A stretch of DNA of 64,000 nt from Marivivens aquimaris (lineage in GTDB: Bacteria; Pseudomonadota; Alphaproteobacteria; Rhodobacterales; Rhodobacteraceae): the NCBI RefSeq assembly GCF_015220045.1, contig NZ_JADBGB010000001.1, positions 2,317,501-2,381,500 on the forward strand, given 5' to 3'. Position 1 is the first letter of the stretch. Every line of letters begins with the position of its first letter. The position numbers and the translations under genes were made by a program. The notes beneath the pieces are model-generated. The model saw only the letters and a program-made list of their open reading frames with translations. It was not told the origin of the DNA and ran no database searches. Positions 51,680 through 61,567 of this stretch are shown piece by piece.

Positions 51680-53044
51680 ATGACTTTGATCCCTTGGCTC
51701 GATACCCATATCGCATTGATGCTGACCGTTCTGGCGGCCGTCGGCACGGCAGCTGCTATCCTGAGGCAACGCCGCTCGCCGCGCTCTGCGATGGCGTGGC
51801 TCGCGTTTGTCGTGTTGATACCCTACATAGCGGTGCCGCTGTTTATCGCACTGGGCATCCGTCGCCGTGGTCAGCGCCACAGACGCGCGATCAAGGACCA
51901 GAACGGCGAGCCGGGGCTTCAGCGGATGCTGCGCGCCTATGACATGCCAGCGCCTGTGGATAACAACAAGATCGAGTTCCTGCCGACGCCCGAAGTCGCC
52001 AAGAAAGCCGTGTTCGACGTTATCGCATCGGCCGAGAAGGATATCGTCGTATCGCTCTACGCTTTGACCCGCGATGAGACGGGCGCTGCGTTCGTTCACG
52101 CGTTGACCGATGCGGTCAAACGCGGCGTGACCGTCCGGCTCGAGGTCGACGCCTTCGGTAGCCTCAAGCGCCCCCGCTCCGCCATCCGCAAATTCAAGAA
52201 AGCCGGTGGTCATTTCCGCCTGTTCGCGCCGCTTATCCACGGCCCTATGGGACAGCCCATGAACCTGCGCAACCACCGCAAATTGGTGCTCGCCGACGGC
52301 AAGCGCCTCTGGGCTGGTGGTCGCAACGTGGGGCGGCGGTACCTTGGCGACTCCCAGAATAGCGATACGTGGGTCGACCTGTCGTTCTATGCCGAAGGCC
52401 CGATCACGCACGAATTCGCCCAGCTATTCTGCGAGACATGGACCCGCTGCGGCGGCGAGATTGAGGATGACTGGCTGGAGAACCTCGGCCCCTACATCGA
52501 AAATCCGGGGAACTCCTGCCTGCAATTGATGCCGTCGGGCGCGGACCAGCAGGGCGATGCGCTGCACGATCTGATCGTGCATCTTGTCCATCGCGCCGAG
52601 CGCCGCATCTGGATCTGCACCCCCTATTTCGTACCGAGCAGCAGCCTGTTCGAAGCCCTCTCGACCGCACGTCGCCGCGGCGTCGAGGTGCGCGTCACGT
52701 TCCCCGAACGCTCCAACCAGTCGCTCGCGGACCTCGCGCGCGGGCCCTTTGTCAACGAACTCGAAGAACTCGGGGTCGAAATGAACGTGCTGCGCGGAAA
52801 GATGCTCCACGCCAAGGTCATTATTCTGGACGACTATACATTTGTCGGCTCTGCGAATGTGGACGAACGCAGCCTTCTGGTGAACTATGAATCCATGGTC
52901 ATCGCGTGGTCGCAAGAAGACAGGGAATACCTCGTCGACTGGTACCAGAACCTCGCAGAAAGGGCCGACACGGGATTGAAGCCCGCATCGAAACCGTGGC
53001 GACTGCTGGAAAAAATCGTGAGTCTCGCGGGCCCCGAATTGTAA
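51680..53044 (+). CDS. Cardiolipin synthase-like phospholipase D family protein
   Basis: Membrane enzyme of 454 residues that would join phosphatidyl groups to make cardiolipin or a related phospholipid. Two N-terminal membrane helices (about 10-30 and 38-60) precede two HKD motifs: NHRKLVLADGKRLWAGGRN near residue 200 and LHAKVIILDDYTFVGSANVD near residue 378. Both have the His, Lys and Asp. It is nine bases upstream of a cation/proton antiporter gene. Confidence 0.9.
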   Translation: MTLIPWLDTHIALMLTVLAAVGTAAAILRQRRSPRSAMAWLAFVVLIPYIAVPLFIALGIRRRGQRHRRAIKDQNGEPGLQRMLRAYDMPAPVDNNKIEFLPTPEVAKKAVFDVIASAEKDIVVSLYALTRDETGAAFVHALTDAVKRGVTVRLEVDAFGSLKRPRSAIRKFKKAGGHFRLFAPLIHGPMGQPMNLRNHRKLVLADGKRLWAGGRNVGRRYLGDSQNSDTWVDLSFYAEGPITHEFAQLFCETWTRCGGEIEDDWLENLGPYIENPGNSCLQLMPSGADQQGDALHDLIVHLVHRAERRIWICTPYFVPSSSLFEALSTARRRGVEVRVTFPERSNQSLADLARGPFVNELEELGVEMNVLRGKMLHAKVIILDDYTFVGSANVDERSLLVNYESMVIAWSQEDREYLVDWYQNLAERADTGLKPASKPWRLLEKIVSLAGPEL

Positions 53045-53052
53045 GGGACGCT

Positions 53053-54324
53053 ATGGAAGGCTTCGACCTATTTATCATTTCGACCGGTATCATTCTTTAC
53101 GCATTGATATCGGGCAAGGCCGACAAGAAGTCCTTCACCGGCCCAATTGCCTTCACCGTGTTCGGGCTCGTCGTTGGCGCAGGGCTGCTCGATCTGATCG
53201 ACATCCCAATCCACAACGAGGTGCTCAACACGCTGGCCGAGATCACTCTGGTCGTCACGCTGTTCTGTGATGCGGCACGGATCGACGTAACGAAGCTGTC
53301 TCGCGAGCATAATCTGCCGATCAAGCTGTTGGCTCTCGGGCTGCCTATGACGATGGCTCTGGGTGCTGCCGTGGCTTGGGGCATATTCCCTGAAATCGGG
53401 ATCGGCGCTGCGTTGCTGATCGGGATCGCACTTGCGCCGACTGATGCGGCACTGGGGCAGGCTGTGGTGTCGAACAAGGCGGTGCCCCAACGCATTCGCC
53501 AAGCGCTCAACGTCGAAAGCGGGTTGAATGACGGCTTGGCCTATCCGGCGCTTCTGATTGCCGTGTCAGTCGCTATCGCAACGTCCGAAGCGCGTGGAGC
53601 CTCGGCGTGGGTTGCTTTTGTTGCAGCGCAAGTCGTGCTCGGCCCGCTGGTTGGTATCATCGTCGGCGGCGTCGGCGGCTGGTTGGCCGAGAAAAGCGCG
53701 GCGTCCGGCGCGATGAATGAGGCGTTCTCGCAGATCATTGTCCTTGGTCTCGCCCTCGCATCCTACAGCGGTGCAGAGATGGTGGGCGGCAACGGCTTCC
53801 TTGCAGCTTTCGCGGCAGGTCTCATGATCGCCCGCCGTGCCAAGCATATTGTGCGCGAAGCCACCCAATTCGGAGAGGCCGAGGGGCAACTCCTCGGCCT
53901 GATCGTGTTCATTGTTTTCGGCGCTGTGCTTGTGCCCGACGCGTTCAGAAACGGGATGGACTGGCGCATCTGGCCATACGCCATCCTGTCGCTAACCGTC
54001 ATCCGCATGGGCCCGGTTGCGGTATCGCTGCTCGGATCGGGCCTGAAGCCGAATACCGTCGCGTTCATCGGATGGTTCGGTCCCCGAGGGTTGGCGTCGA
54101 TCCTGTATGTGCTCCTCCTTCTCGAAGAGAGTGAAATCACCATGGACGGCATAATCGTGCAGACGGTCTTTGCCACCGTGATCCTGTCGATCGTCGCCCA
54201 CGGGCTGACCGCTGTGCCCTTCGCCCGCGCCTACGCCGCCTCGACATCCGGAGACGCCGAAGAGGAAAGCAAGCAGGTCCATAGCTTCGCCCACAAATCG
54301 ACGAAGAAGCGGGCTCAGTCGTGA
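53053..54324 (+). CDS. Cation/proton antiporter (CPA1/NhaP type)
   Basis: Membrane antiporter of 423 residues with about twelve helices. The ion-binding region reads ALAPTDAALGQAVVSN near residue 136 and LNVESGLNDGLAYPAL near residue 155, both typical of the Na+/H+ exchanger family. The C-terminal tail (residues from about 395) is hydrophilic and Lys-rich. The ATG at 53053 was chosen because the frame upstream lies inside the cardiolipin synthase gene. It overlaps the opposite-strand DUF2793 gene by 10 bases at the 3' ends. Confidence 0.88.
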   Translation: MEGFDLFIISTGIILYALISGKADKKSFTGPIAFTVFGLVVGAGLLDLIDIPIHNEVLNTLAEITLVVTLFCDAARIDVTKLSREHNLPIKLLALGLPMTMALGAAVAWGIFPEIGIGAALLIGIALAPTDAALGQAVVSNKAVPQRIRQALNVESGLNDGLAYPALLIAVSVAIATSEARGASAWVAFVAAQVVLGPLVGIIVGGVGGWLAEKSAASGAMNEAFSQIIVLGLALASYSGAEMVGGNGFLAAFAAGLMIARRAKHIVREATQFGEAEGQLLGLIVFIVFGAVLVPDAFRNGMDWRIWPYAILSLTVIRMGPVAVSLLGSGLKPNTVAFIGWFGPRGLASILYVLLLLEESEITMDGIIVQTVFATVILSIVAHGLTAVPFARAYAASTSGDAEEESKQVHSFAHKSTKKRAQS

Positions 54325-55274
54325 CCACCAATGAACGAGATCGAATAGGTCAGCGCTTGGCCCGACCGGTTTTCGATCAGGATCGCGCCGCTCTGCACCG
54401 CAATGTTTGTCAGCCCGTCTGCTCCGCTTTGGCCCTGCAGTGCGCTGGCGCCTGCGTTCGCTATGCCCGATGCGACCGACATTGTGACCAGCTCTGGCGA
54501 AGTCCCCGTATCGTAGACAAAAATCGCGCTGTGTGACGCTGACGGATTGAGGCTATCCACTGCAGTGACGAATACGAAACCCGCCGCGCCGGGCGTCTGT
54601 ACCACTCCAACCTGATCGTCAGCCACGGCAACCGACCCCGAAGACATGCGTGCGAGCTTGGACCAGCCCGTTGCCGCATCGACGCTGAGGCCCATGTTCC
54701 AGTTTGCGCCGTCGTAGCTCACCTTGATCGCGAAGTCGTCACTGCCCATCGTTCCCATCTCGGCCCGCGCGGACCAGCCCGTCTGGAACAAGAGGCTCGC
54801 CGTATCGACCTCTGACGACTTGTTAATTTTTAGCTGATGACCGGCCCCGTCGTGGGTCAAAAGCGTCGAGGGAGCAGAGACAGCCAGTCGGTTCTGCTCA
54901 TCGGCAGAGGTGTTCACACCTAGCGTGTCAGGCGCGGCGATGTCGGCCCACGCAGTCCCGTCGAACACGACTTGTCGCTCCCCTTCGGCCAGCCAACCTT
55001 GCCACCCACGTTTAGGCGTCACAAACAGCCAGCCATTCCCGGACCGACACGCAAGTTTGCCGCCCTGCCCGCTCCAATCGCCCGTCGGCGCGGCGCCCAG
55101 TGCGTAAACCGCACCATCCTCAACCGAAGCAGGCGGATTGAGGGCGTCGACCTCCGCCAGAACAAGCTGCGTGACGTGGTCGAGTACTTCGATAGCCTCG
55201 TTGTGCGTGACATGTTTTTGCGCCTGCGCGGGCTGGATAAACGGAAGGTTCAGGTTGGTGGATGTGTCGGTCAT
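54315..55274 (-). CDS. DUF2793 domain-containing protein
   Basis: Protein of 319 residues whose N-terminal part matches the DUF2793 pattern (LNLPFIQPAQAQKHVTHNEAIEVLD, then ALGAAPTGDW and GNGWLFVTPKRGWQGWL). The rest is beta-rich, of the kind seen in phage tail or adhesin-like proteins. DUF2793 occurs in prophages and in Rhodobacterales genomes generally. No other phage genes are near, so this is probably a lone chromosomal member. Start ATG at 55274 follows GAGGA. Confidence 0.75.
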   Translation of the reverse strand: MTDTSTNLNLPFIQPAQAQKHVTHNEAIEVLDHVTQLVLAEVDALNPPASVEDGAVYALGAAPTGDWSGQGGKLACRSGNGWLFVTPKRGWQGWLAEGERQVVFDGTAWADIAAPDTLGVNTSADEQNRLAVSAPSTLLTHDGAGHQLKINKSSEVDTASLLFQTGWSARAEMGTMGSDDFAIKVSYDGANWNMGLSVDAATGWSKLARMSSGSVAVADDQVGVVQTPGAAGFVFVTAVDSLNPSASHSAIFVYDTGTSPELVTMSVASGIANAGASALQGQSGADGLTNIAVQSGAILIENRSGQALTYSISFIGGHD

Positions 55275-57214
55275 TGCGGCGATCCTCTGGTTTGTCGCCA
55301 AAATGACCCAGAGCCGTTGCCATCCGCTTAAGCCACCGTACGGCTCGATCCAATCTGCATAAAAGGCATCTCAAATCGCGGGTTTAGTCCGCTTTGCCGC
55401 CCCAATCCTGCCCCGCATTCACCTGCGGGGGGATTAACTCTGAATGACATTATCATGCCTGTGGGGGGCAAATGTTAGATTACGAAATTCGCGCCGGTGT
55501 TGTCGGCGCAAACGACGCGGGTCACTCGCACATCACTGACCTTGAAGTTGTCAAAATCGGTGGAGACGAATTTCTGTTTTCCACCAATCGCACTGACGGC
55601 GGGATCACTATGTGGTCTACGAATTTGAAAGAGATCGGCTACTTCGCCTACTCCGGCACCGACACCGCCGGATCGCAGCCAGATATCACCTATTTCGAAG
55701 CGGGCGGACGCGATTACCTGCTCGTAGATGACAACGGTATCAAGGCCGTGGCGATCACCGAAAACGGCTTTGGAAAGGTCGTCGATCTAGGTGCCAATTT
55801 CAGCATTTCGGCCACCGCGACGTTCGATACGGTCACACGCGAATTTATCGTTTTCGGCGGGATGGACGATGGGAGCGGCATTGTCCGCCTTAGGATTGAC
55901 GATGACCTGACACTCACAGGACAAGCGGTCACATCCGACTACCCCGACACGTTCGCAGGCGGGGTCACTGACCTGCTTCACGTAAACTCAGATGGCAGCG
56001 ACTACCTACTGTCCATCGCAAGCGAAGCTCCAGGCATCACAGTCTGGAACGCTCAAAAGAGCAGCTTTATCAAAAACGCACATACCTACAGCACCGAAGA
56101 CGGTTTGTGGATCGCCTCCCCGACTGCGTTGGAGACGGTCGCCATTGGCGGCGTGACCTATGCGCTTTTGGCTTCATCGGGCAGCAGTTCCGTTACCGTG
56201 ATGCAGGTATCGCCGACCGGAGAGCTGCTTGTGACCGACCACGTCATCGACGGATTGGAGACATCGCTCGCGAATGCAAGCGCGTTGGCAGTTTGCGAGA
56301 GCGGCGAACAGGTTTGGGTGGCGGCAGGCGGCAGCGACGGCGTAAATCTGTTCATTTTGAACGACGGCCGACTGTATCTGATCGAAACTTTCAGCGGCGC
56401 CGACTTTGCCGACTGCTCGGCGTTGGAGATCACGTCAGCCGAGAACCAACTCCGGATATACGCAAGCAGCGCGAGCGGCCAAGGTGTCACGCAAGTCGTC
56501 GTCGATACATCGATGTTTGATGTCACAATCAACAACGGTGACAAGGGCGGCGATCTCGTACTGGACACCCCGGGGTCCGACACACTTACAGGCGGCTCGG
56601 GCGATGACATTTTCGCGCTTTCTGCCGACGGACAGACCGACACGATCAGCGACTTCCAGATCGGAAAGGACTGGATCGACCTTAGCGCGTGGAACATGCT
56701 GCGATCGCCCGAACAGCTGTCATTCCAGACGAGTCCGAACGGGCTGATACTCAGCTACGGGGACGAGATCCTGCTGATAAATTCGAGCGATGGCCGCGTC
56801 CTGACGCCTTCCGAACTCGCAGACAGCTTTGTATTCACAACACACCTGTCGTCGGAGCCCATTCCGACACTGCCAACGCCGGTGGACCCCGTGCCAGAAC
56901 CCAAAGTGGTTTTCGAAGGCTCCGAGGGTCGCGACACGCTCACTGGAAATGCGCTCGACAACATCATTCGAGGGTTTGATGGCGACGACGTCCTTGCCGG
57001 TCTGGACGGTCACGACCGTTTGTTCGGCGGCAAACACTCGGACACACTGAAAGGGGGAAACGGTGACGATAAACTGATCGGAAACGCAGGTGCCGACGTG
57101 CTGATCGGCGGCAGCGGGGCGGATACGATCAAGGGCGGTGGCGGTGCGGACCTGGTTAAGGGCGGGGGTCAAAGTGACACGCTTTTCGGCCAGAAAGGAA
57201 ACGATGTTCTACGT

Positions 57215-57218
57215 GGGC
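57215..57218. repeat. Target-site duplication GGGC, left copy
   Basis: Four-base direct repeat GGGC immediately left of the IS; the right copy is at 58518-58521. Four bases is the usual duplication for IS407-type elements. Confidence 0.85.
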
Positions 57219-57297
57219 TGACCTGCCCCCAAGAAACTGGGCCATTCAAAAGGAGAGTTTGTTCTCGTAACGTTCGAAGCAACGAGGAGAACAAAGA

Positions 57298-57564
57298 ATG
57301 CGTAAATCACGTTTCACGGAAGAACAGATTGTCCGGATTTTGCAGGAATATACGGCCGGGGCGAAGGTCGCGGAGCTGTGTCGCAAGCATGGCATGTCGG
57401 ATGCGACGCTCTACAAGTGGAAGAGCCGGTATGGGGGCATGCAGGTTTCCGAACTGCGCCGCCTGAAAGATCTGGAAGCCGAGAACGCTGAACTCAAGCG
57501 GCTTCTGGCGGATGCCATGCTCGACAATTCGGGTCTGAAAGGGCTGCTGGCAAAAAACTCCTGA
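57298..57564 (+). CDS. IS3-family transposase OrfA
   Basis: Helix-turn-helix protein of 88 residues: RFTEEQIVRILQEYTAG, then LCRKHGMSDATLYKWKSRYGG, then a leucine zipper (LKDLEAENAELKRLL) near residues 57-72. It binds the IS ends. The last codons contain a canonical -1 frameshift heptamer A-AAA-AAC read as gcA-AAA-AAC, allowing an OrfAB fusion. Confidence 0.95.
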   Translation: MRKSRFTEEQIVRILQEYTAGAKVAELCRKHGMSDATLYKWKSRYGGMQVSELRRLKDLEAENAELKRLLADAMLDNSGLKGLLAKNS

Positions 57565-57587
57565 CGCCTGCACACCGCCGGGATGCC

Positions 57588-58457
57588 GTGAAGACGCTGA
57601 TGGCGGATCATCAGTTCACGGAGCGGCGGGCGTGCAGGCTGGTCGGGATTTCGCGGTCGAGCCTGGCCTATCGGGCACGGCCAGACCGCCATGTGCGACT
57701 TCGAGAACGCCTGATCACTCTTTCAGGCAAACACAGGAGGTATGGTTATCGCATGCTGCATGCCAAGCTTGTCCGCGAGGACTTCAAGGTGAACGTGAAG
57801 GTCGTCGAGCGCCTCTATCGGGAGGAGCGCCTATGGCTGCGCCGGACGAAGCGCAAGAAGATCCCGCGCGAGGCGCGTGAGGGCAGTTGGTGCCCGATCG
57901 CTGCCAACCAGCGTTGGTCGCTCGACTTCACCAGCGATGCGTTGGCCAATGGCCGGAAGTTCCGCACCGCCAATCTCAAGGACGATTGCACCCGCGAATG
58001 CCCGGTGATCGAGGTGGACTTTTCTCTGCCTGGTGAGCGGGTTGTGGAAATGCTGGAGCGGGTTGCCCGGGAGCGAGGATACCCCGATATCCTGGTCGTT
58101 GATAACGGCCCGGAACTTCGTGGTCGGGCCATGGACAGATGGGCCGATGATCACGGCGTGCAGCTGTATTTCATCGACCCGGGGAAACCTACGCAGAATG
58201 CTTACATCGAGAGCTTCAACGGGCGGTTCCGCGAGGAATGCCTGAACCAGCACTGGTTCACGAGCATCGGTGAAGCCCGAGAGATTATCGAAGAATGGAG
58301 GGCCGATTACAATACGGAACGCCCGCACAGCAGCTTGAAGTATCAGACGCCGGAGGAGTTCGCCGCAGCGCGGCCCTTCGACAAAACGCAATGGGCACCG
58401 ACGCTTGAGCTACCTGATGGCTCCGCGCCTGCGCCCATTGCTCACGCAGCCGAATGA
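57588..58457 (+). CDS. IS3-family transposase OrfB (DDE integrase)
   Basis: Catalytic half of the transposase, 289 residues from a GTG at 57588. The frame is open from the slippery site at 57552-57558 onward, so the active protein is probably the OrfAB fusion spanning 57298-58457. The N-terminal HTH_21-like segment contains RRYGYRMLHAKL. DDE residues: Asp in WSLDFTSD, Asp in LVVDNGPEL and Glu in NAYIESFNGRFREEC. The YNTERPHSSLKYQTP tail is typical. Confidence 0.95.
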   Translation: MKTLMADHQFTERRACRLVGISRSSLAYRARPDRHVRLRERLITLSGKHRRYGYRMLHAKLVREDFKVNVKVVERLYREERLWLRRTKRKKIPREAREGSWCPIAANQRWSLDFTSDALANGRKFRTANLKDDCTRECPVIEVDFSLPGERVVEMLERVARERGYPDILVVDNGPELRGRAMDRWADDHGVQLYFIDPGKPTQNAYIESFNGRFREECLNQHWFTSIGEAREIIEEWRADYNTERPHSSLKYQTPEEFAAARPFDKTQWAPTLELPDGSAPAPIAHAAE

Positions 58458-58517
58458 TGGCACACAAAAGGGGAACAGGCTCTTCTCACAAGTGGCCCTG
58501 AGAAAAGGGGCAGGTCA

Positions 58518-58521
58518 GGGC
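58518..58521. repeat. Target-site duplication GGGC, right copy
   Basis: Right copy of the four-base duplication made by insertion of the element at 57219-58517. Confidence 0.85.
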
Positions 58522-58901
58522 AAGGCGGCGACGATACGATCTCCGGCGGGGCGGGCGACGACCGTCTGTTTGGCAACAAAGGCAACGACATGCTTGACGG
58601 GAATAAAGGAGCGGACCGCGTCTTCGGCAACGGCGGCGATGATGTGATCATCCTCGGGACCGGCGATATCGCGACCGGCGGTACGGGCAGCGACACCTTT
58701 ATTTTCACTAAAGGGCAAGCCGAAATCACTGATTTCAATCCGCGGTTCGATCATCTTGAGCTCGTCGGCTACGATCTCGGCGATCTGTCATTCCACACTA
58801 CAGACGCAGGCATTTCCATAGATTTCGACGGTCAAAACGAATTGACGCTCGACGGGGTGTCGAGCGTCAACGCATTGATTTCATCAATAGATTTCGTCTG
58901 A

Positions 58902-60224
58902 TCAGACGATAGAAATATTGGCCTCGAGTACCGATAGATCGGTCACACCGACAACTTCGAGCGAGTGATCGCCGAGGTCGATCCAAGCGCTTCCGCCATT
59001 GATGTAGGCTTGATCCATCACGTCGTCGACGGTCGCACCTTTGATGCCGAGGTTGCGCGCAACCAGTTCGATGCTGTCGTCGCCATCCTTGAAGTCGAGG
59101 ATTTTATCGTTGCCGGAGCGGAACACGAATGTGTCGTTGCCCGCGCCACCTTTGTAGAAATCGCGGCCTGCCTGACCGTCGAGGCGATCATTGCCACCAT
59201 TACCAAACAGACGGTCGGTGCCGCTGCCGCCTTCGATTTCGTCACGTCCCTTGCCGCCGCGCAGCTTATCCTTGCCGTCGCCGCCATCGATGAAATCGTT
59301 GCCGTTCATACCAGCGATAAGATTTTTTCCGCTATTGCCATAAAGATCCTCGCCAGTGCGACCACCTGTCAGGTTCAGGTCTGCAACACCAAGCAGGTGC
59401 GCTTCGTCGATACCGCTGTGAAGGTTGGCGGATGCCGAAAGGTGAACGACCGAATTATCGTAGATATCGGTGACGTAGTCGAGCTTGCCGTTACCGTCGC
59501 GCAGATCCATCGTCAGGCGGCCGATCTGGCCATTGCCGTCACCGAAGCGGACATCGACTGCACGGGACGGGTCGACCTCAATGGCATAACCGCCAGCATT
59601 CTCCGCGCCTTGACGGGTATCATCAGCGCGCACCCAATATTTCCCCTGACCTTCGCCGATCGAGTAGAAACCGTCTTCATCGAGGTCGAGGTAAAACACG
59701 CCAGTCACGAAGTAGGTATCCGCGCTGCTATCGGCGAAGTCCTCAGTCAACATGGCCGCGTCATAGCCGCGAAATTCACCGTCGACATAGGCGAGACCGA
59801 TTTCAGTGAAATTACCGTTCATCGTACCGACACGGTGCGAAGAGCTAGCCCAGAGCGAGTCGTAAAGTGCGTCGGCCAGAGCAGTTTCGCTCATCGAGCC
59901 GGTAAACTGCTGAAGTGCGATATTTTCACCCCAGCGGCCGAGGTTCTCATAGCCAGCATCCTCCATACGGTCACCGGGCGTGTTGCCTCCAGGACCGGAG
60001 TGATCGCCATTGAACGTGTCGTTCGTCAGCGACCAGACGGCGTAGTCATAAGCCGCATCGTGAAGCAGGTCGTCGCTTGCCAGCACCTGCTTCGCCTCGC
60101 TGCTAATCGTGCCCGCAGCGAGGCCTTCGTTGACCTCAATGCCCAAGCGTTTGGCCTCTGCCTCGGGATCAAGGCGGGCACGGTTGATCAGTTCAAGGAT
60201 GTACTGTTCGACTGCTGTGAGCAT
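58902..60224 (-). CDS. CAP-domain protein with C-terminal RTX repeats
   Basis: Secreted protein of 440 residues. The N-terminal CAP/SCP domain (about 1-160) shows ELINRARLDPEAEAKRLGI, DHSGPGG, ENLGRWGENIA and SSSHRVGTMNGNFTEIGLA, with His residues in the cavity positions. RTX nonapeptides follow at about 290-390 (GGDGKDKLRGGKGRDEIEGG and GGAGNDTFVF). There is no N-terminal signal peptide, which fits type I secretion by a C-terminal signal. A GAGGAG site precedes the ATG. It abuts the stop of the split RTX gene on the other strand. Confidence 0.9.
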   Translation of the reverse strand: MLTAVEQYILELINRARLDPEAEAKRLGIEVNEGLAAGTISSEAKQVLASDDLLHDAAYDYAVWSLTNDTFNGDHSGPGGNTPGDRMEDAGYENLGRWGENIALQQFTGSMSETALADALYDSLWASSSHRVGTMNGNFTEIGLAYVDGEFRGYDAAMLTEDFADSSADTYFVTGVFYLDLDEDGFYSIGEGQGKYWVRADDTRQGAENAGGYAIEVDPSRAVDVRFGDGNGQIGRLTMDLRDGNGKLDYVTDIYDNSVVHLSASANLHSGIDEAHLLGVADLNLTGGRTGEDLYGNSGKNLIAGMNGNDFIDGGDGKDKLRGGKGRDEIEGGSGTDRLFGNGGNDRLDGQAGRDFYKGGAGNDTFVFRSGNDKILDFKDGDDSIELVARNLGIKGATVDDVMDQAYINGGSAWIDLGDHSLEVVGVTDLSVLEANISIV

Positions 60225-60308
60225 GCTTTTCTCCTCTGGAATGCAGAGATAGATAACAACTCAAGCAATATATTTAAACTGAGGTTCTACTTACCCGACA
60301 AAAAGTGA

Positions 60309-61427
60309 TCAGAGTCTACTTGCTATACCGATGGCAGAACCGAGAATTCCCATGATTGTACGTGCGGAATTGACGGGGCTTTCGGTCGCGTAGATCAAAT
60401 CACCTGGTTGGATGTGGAATTGACCGGCGCTGAACAGACCGTCCGCAGTGGTCAAATCGATAGTAAAAACAACGCGGTTGCGATTCGGGCCGGTTCCGTT
60501 GGCGCGGATCGCACTATCGGGATACTCGCGCAGAATCAGAATGCCCTTCGGGTTCGCACGGTCATCGGCAACACCGCCCACGATTGCGAGAGCTTCGAGC
60601 GCGTTGAGATCATCGGTCGGGAATTCGTGAAGCGCTTCGCTGCCCGCAGCACCGAGCGACAGGAAGGTGCGCGAATCTTTTTCAACGATAACGCGATCTC
60701 CACCGCGCACGATCGTATCGAGCGACGGGTCAGCGTAGAGCTTTTCGAGCGAGATCGTGTAGCGGTTCGAGCCGCGGAACAACTTTACCTGCGGGTTGTT
60801 CAGGCCCGGCGGCACGCCGCCGCCCAGCGCGATCAGCGACAGGACAGATACGTTGCGGTCTTGCAGCGGATACGATCCAGGAGCGCTGACGCCGCCAACG
60901 AGGTCCGCAGTGTTCGCACGGCCTGGAACGACGTCGATTTGCACCTGCGCTGACGGAATGGAGTAGTTGTATTCTTCTTCGATGCGCGAACGTGCGGTCT
61001 GCGGGGACATGCCCGACACCTTCATCTCGCCCACGAACGGCAGGAAAATGCGACCTTCGGAGTTCACGCGCATCCGTTCAAGCGATGCCACCTGTTGCCC
61101 CGGACCGGTCAGGAGCGAGTTTTCCTCGGCATCCCAGACGGCGATCGACAGAAGATCACCCGGCTCGATGATGATGGAAGCGGGCTGTTCTACACGGCTG
61201 GGCCAGTGATAGGCGCGACCGTTGGACGACGGCCAGCGGGACACAAGCGCTTGGGTCTCGCGCGTGATATCAATGACTTCAAAGGGGTATGCGACGACTT
61301 CGCCTGCTTGCTGGTCATCTTTGACGGCGAGAACTTCGCCTTCGAAACCTGCGCCGCGCGGCACATCACAGGCAGCAACGGAAAGACATAGCAGCAGTGC
61401 GCTGGAGCGCTTGAGGACAGACGACAT
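60309..61427 (-). CDS. Polysaccharide export outer-membrane lipoprotein (Wza/KpsD-like)
   Basis: Outer-membrane export channel of 372 residues for surface polysaccharide. A lipoprotein signal ends in the lipobox LSVAAC (Cys about residue 20). The Poly_export domain includes IIEPGDLLSIAVWDAEE, RVNSEGRIFLPFVGEMKVSG and SLBB-like stretches (GGVSAPGSYPLQ and GGDRVIVEKDSRTFLSLGA). A hydrophobic C-terminus (TIMGILGSAIGIASRL) may form the channel helix. It may partner the KpsT/KpsE pair at 9.4-11.7 kb, although they are far apart. Confidence 0.9.
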   Translation of the reverse strand: MSSVLKRSSALLLCLSVAACDVPRGAGFEGEVLAVKDDQQAGEVVAYPFEVIDITRETQALVSRWPSSNGRAYHWPSRVEQPASIIIEPGDLLSIAVWDAEENSLLTGPGQQVASLERMRVNSEGRIFLPFVGEMKVSGMSPQTARSRIEEEYNYSIPSAQVQIDVVPGRANTADLVGGVSAPGSYPLQDRNVSVLSLIALGGGVPPGLNNPQVKLFRGSNRYTISLEKLYADPSLDTIVRGGDRVIVEKDSRTFLSLGAAGSEALHEFPTDDLNALEALAIVGGVADDRANPKGILILREYPDSAIRANGTGPNRNRVVFTIDLTTADGLFSAGQFHIQPGDLIYATESPVNSARTIMGILGSAIGIASRL

Positions 61428-61567
61428 GGACCCCCCGGTCATTTCAGGAGCGGGTAACGTCCCGCGGCAGCCTCGTCAAAATACTGAACTTCGCAGGTCG
61501 GTCAATGATCCGCTTGCACGCCACAGCATGTCACAGGCGGCCCGAAGGCCGCCCCGTCATGGTATGG

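Larger units (their letters stand above)
57219..58517 (+). mobile_element. IS3-family (IS407-type) insertion sequence, 1299 bp, apparently intact
   Basis: Ends are the inverted repeats TGACCTGCCCC (57219-57229) and GGGGCAGGTCA (58507-58517), with a further matching GGGCCA block about ten bases inside each. Four-base GGGC repeats flank it. It carries orfA and a DDE-transposase orfB in the -1 frame, linked by a slippery A-AAA-AAC at 57552-57558. Clean ends, duplication and intact frames suggest a recent insertion. Confidence 0.95.
55472..58901 (+). pseudogene. RTX/hemolysin-type calcium-binding protein gene interrupted by an insertion sequence
   Basis: Originally a 708-residue secreted protein. 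Residues 1 to about 350 look like a beta-propeller (repeats such as GGDEFLFSTN, GGRDYLLVDD, GGVTYALL). The rest has RTX nonapeptides (GGSGDDIF, GGNGDDKLIGN, GGGGADLV). An IS at 57219-58517 splits codon 583. Joining 57218 to 58522 restores one frame across the repeats (NDVLRG then QGGDDTISGG) to the stop at 58901. As it stands, translation runs 83 residues into the IS and stops at 57466. The protein thus loses the C-terminal type I secretion signal. Confidence 0.93.

Noticed and set aside
54315..55274. Prophage remnant suggested by DUF2793
   Set aside because: No capsid, portal, integrase or lysis genes are nearby, and neighbours are ordinary chromosomal genes.
55472..57466. A 664-residue RTX protein taken at face value
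   Set aside because: The last 83 residues are read from the insertion sequence; the true gene resumes after the element at 58522.
58965..60308. 447-residue open frame antisense to the CAP-RTX gene
   Set aside because: Its apparent regularity (repeated Ala, Val and Ile) mirrors RTX repeats on the coding strand.
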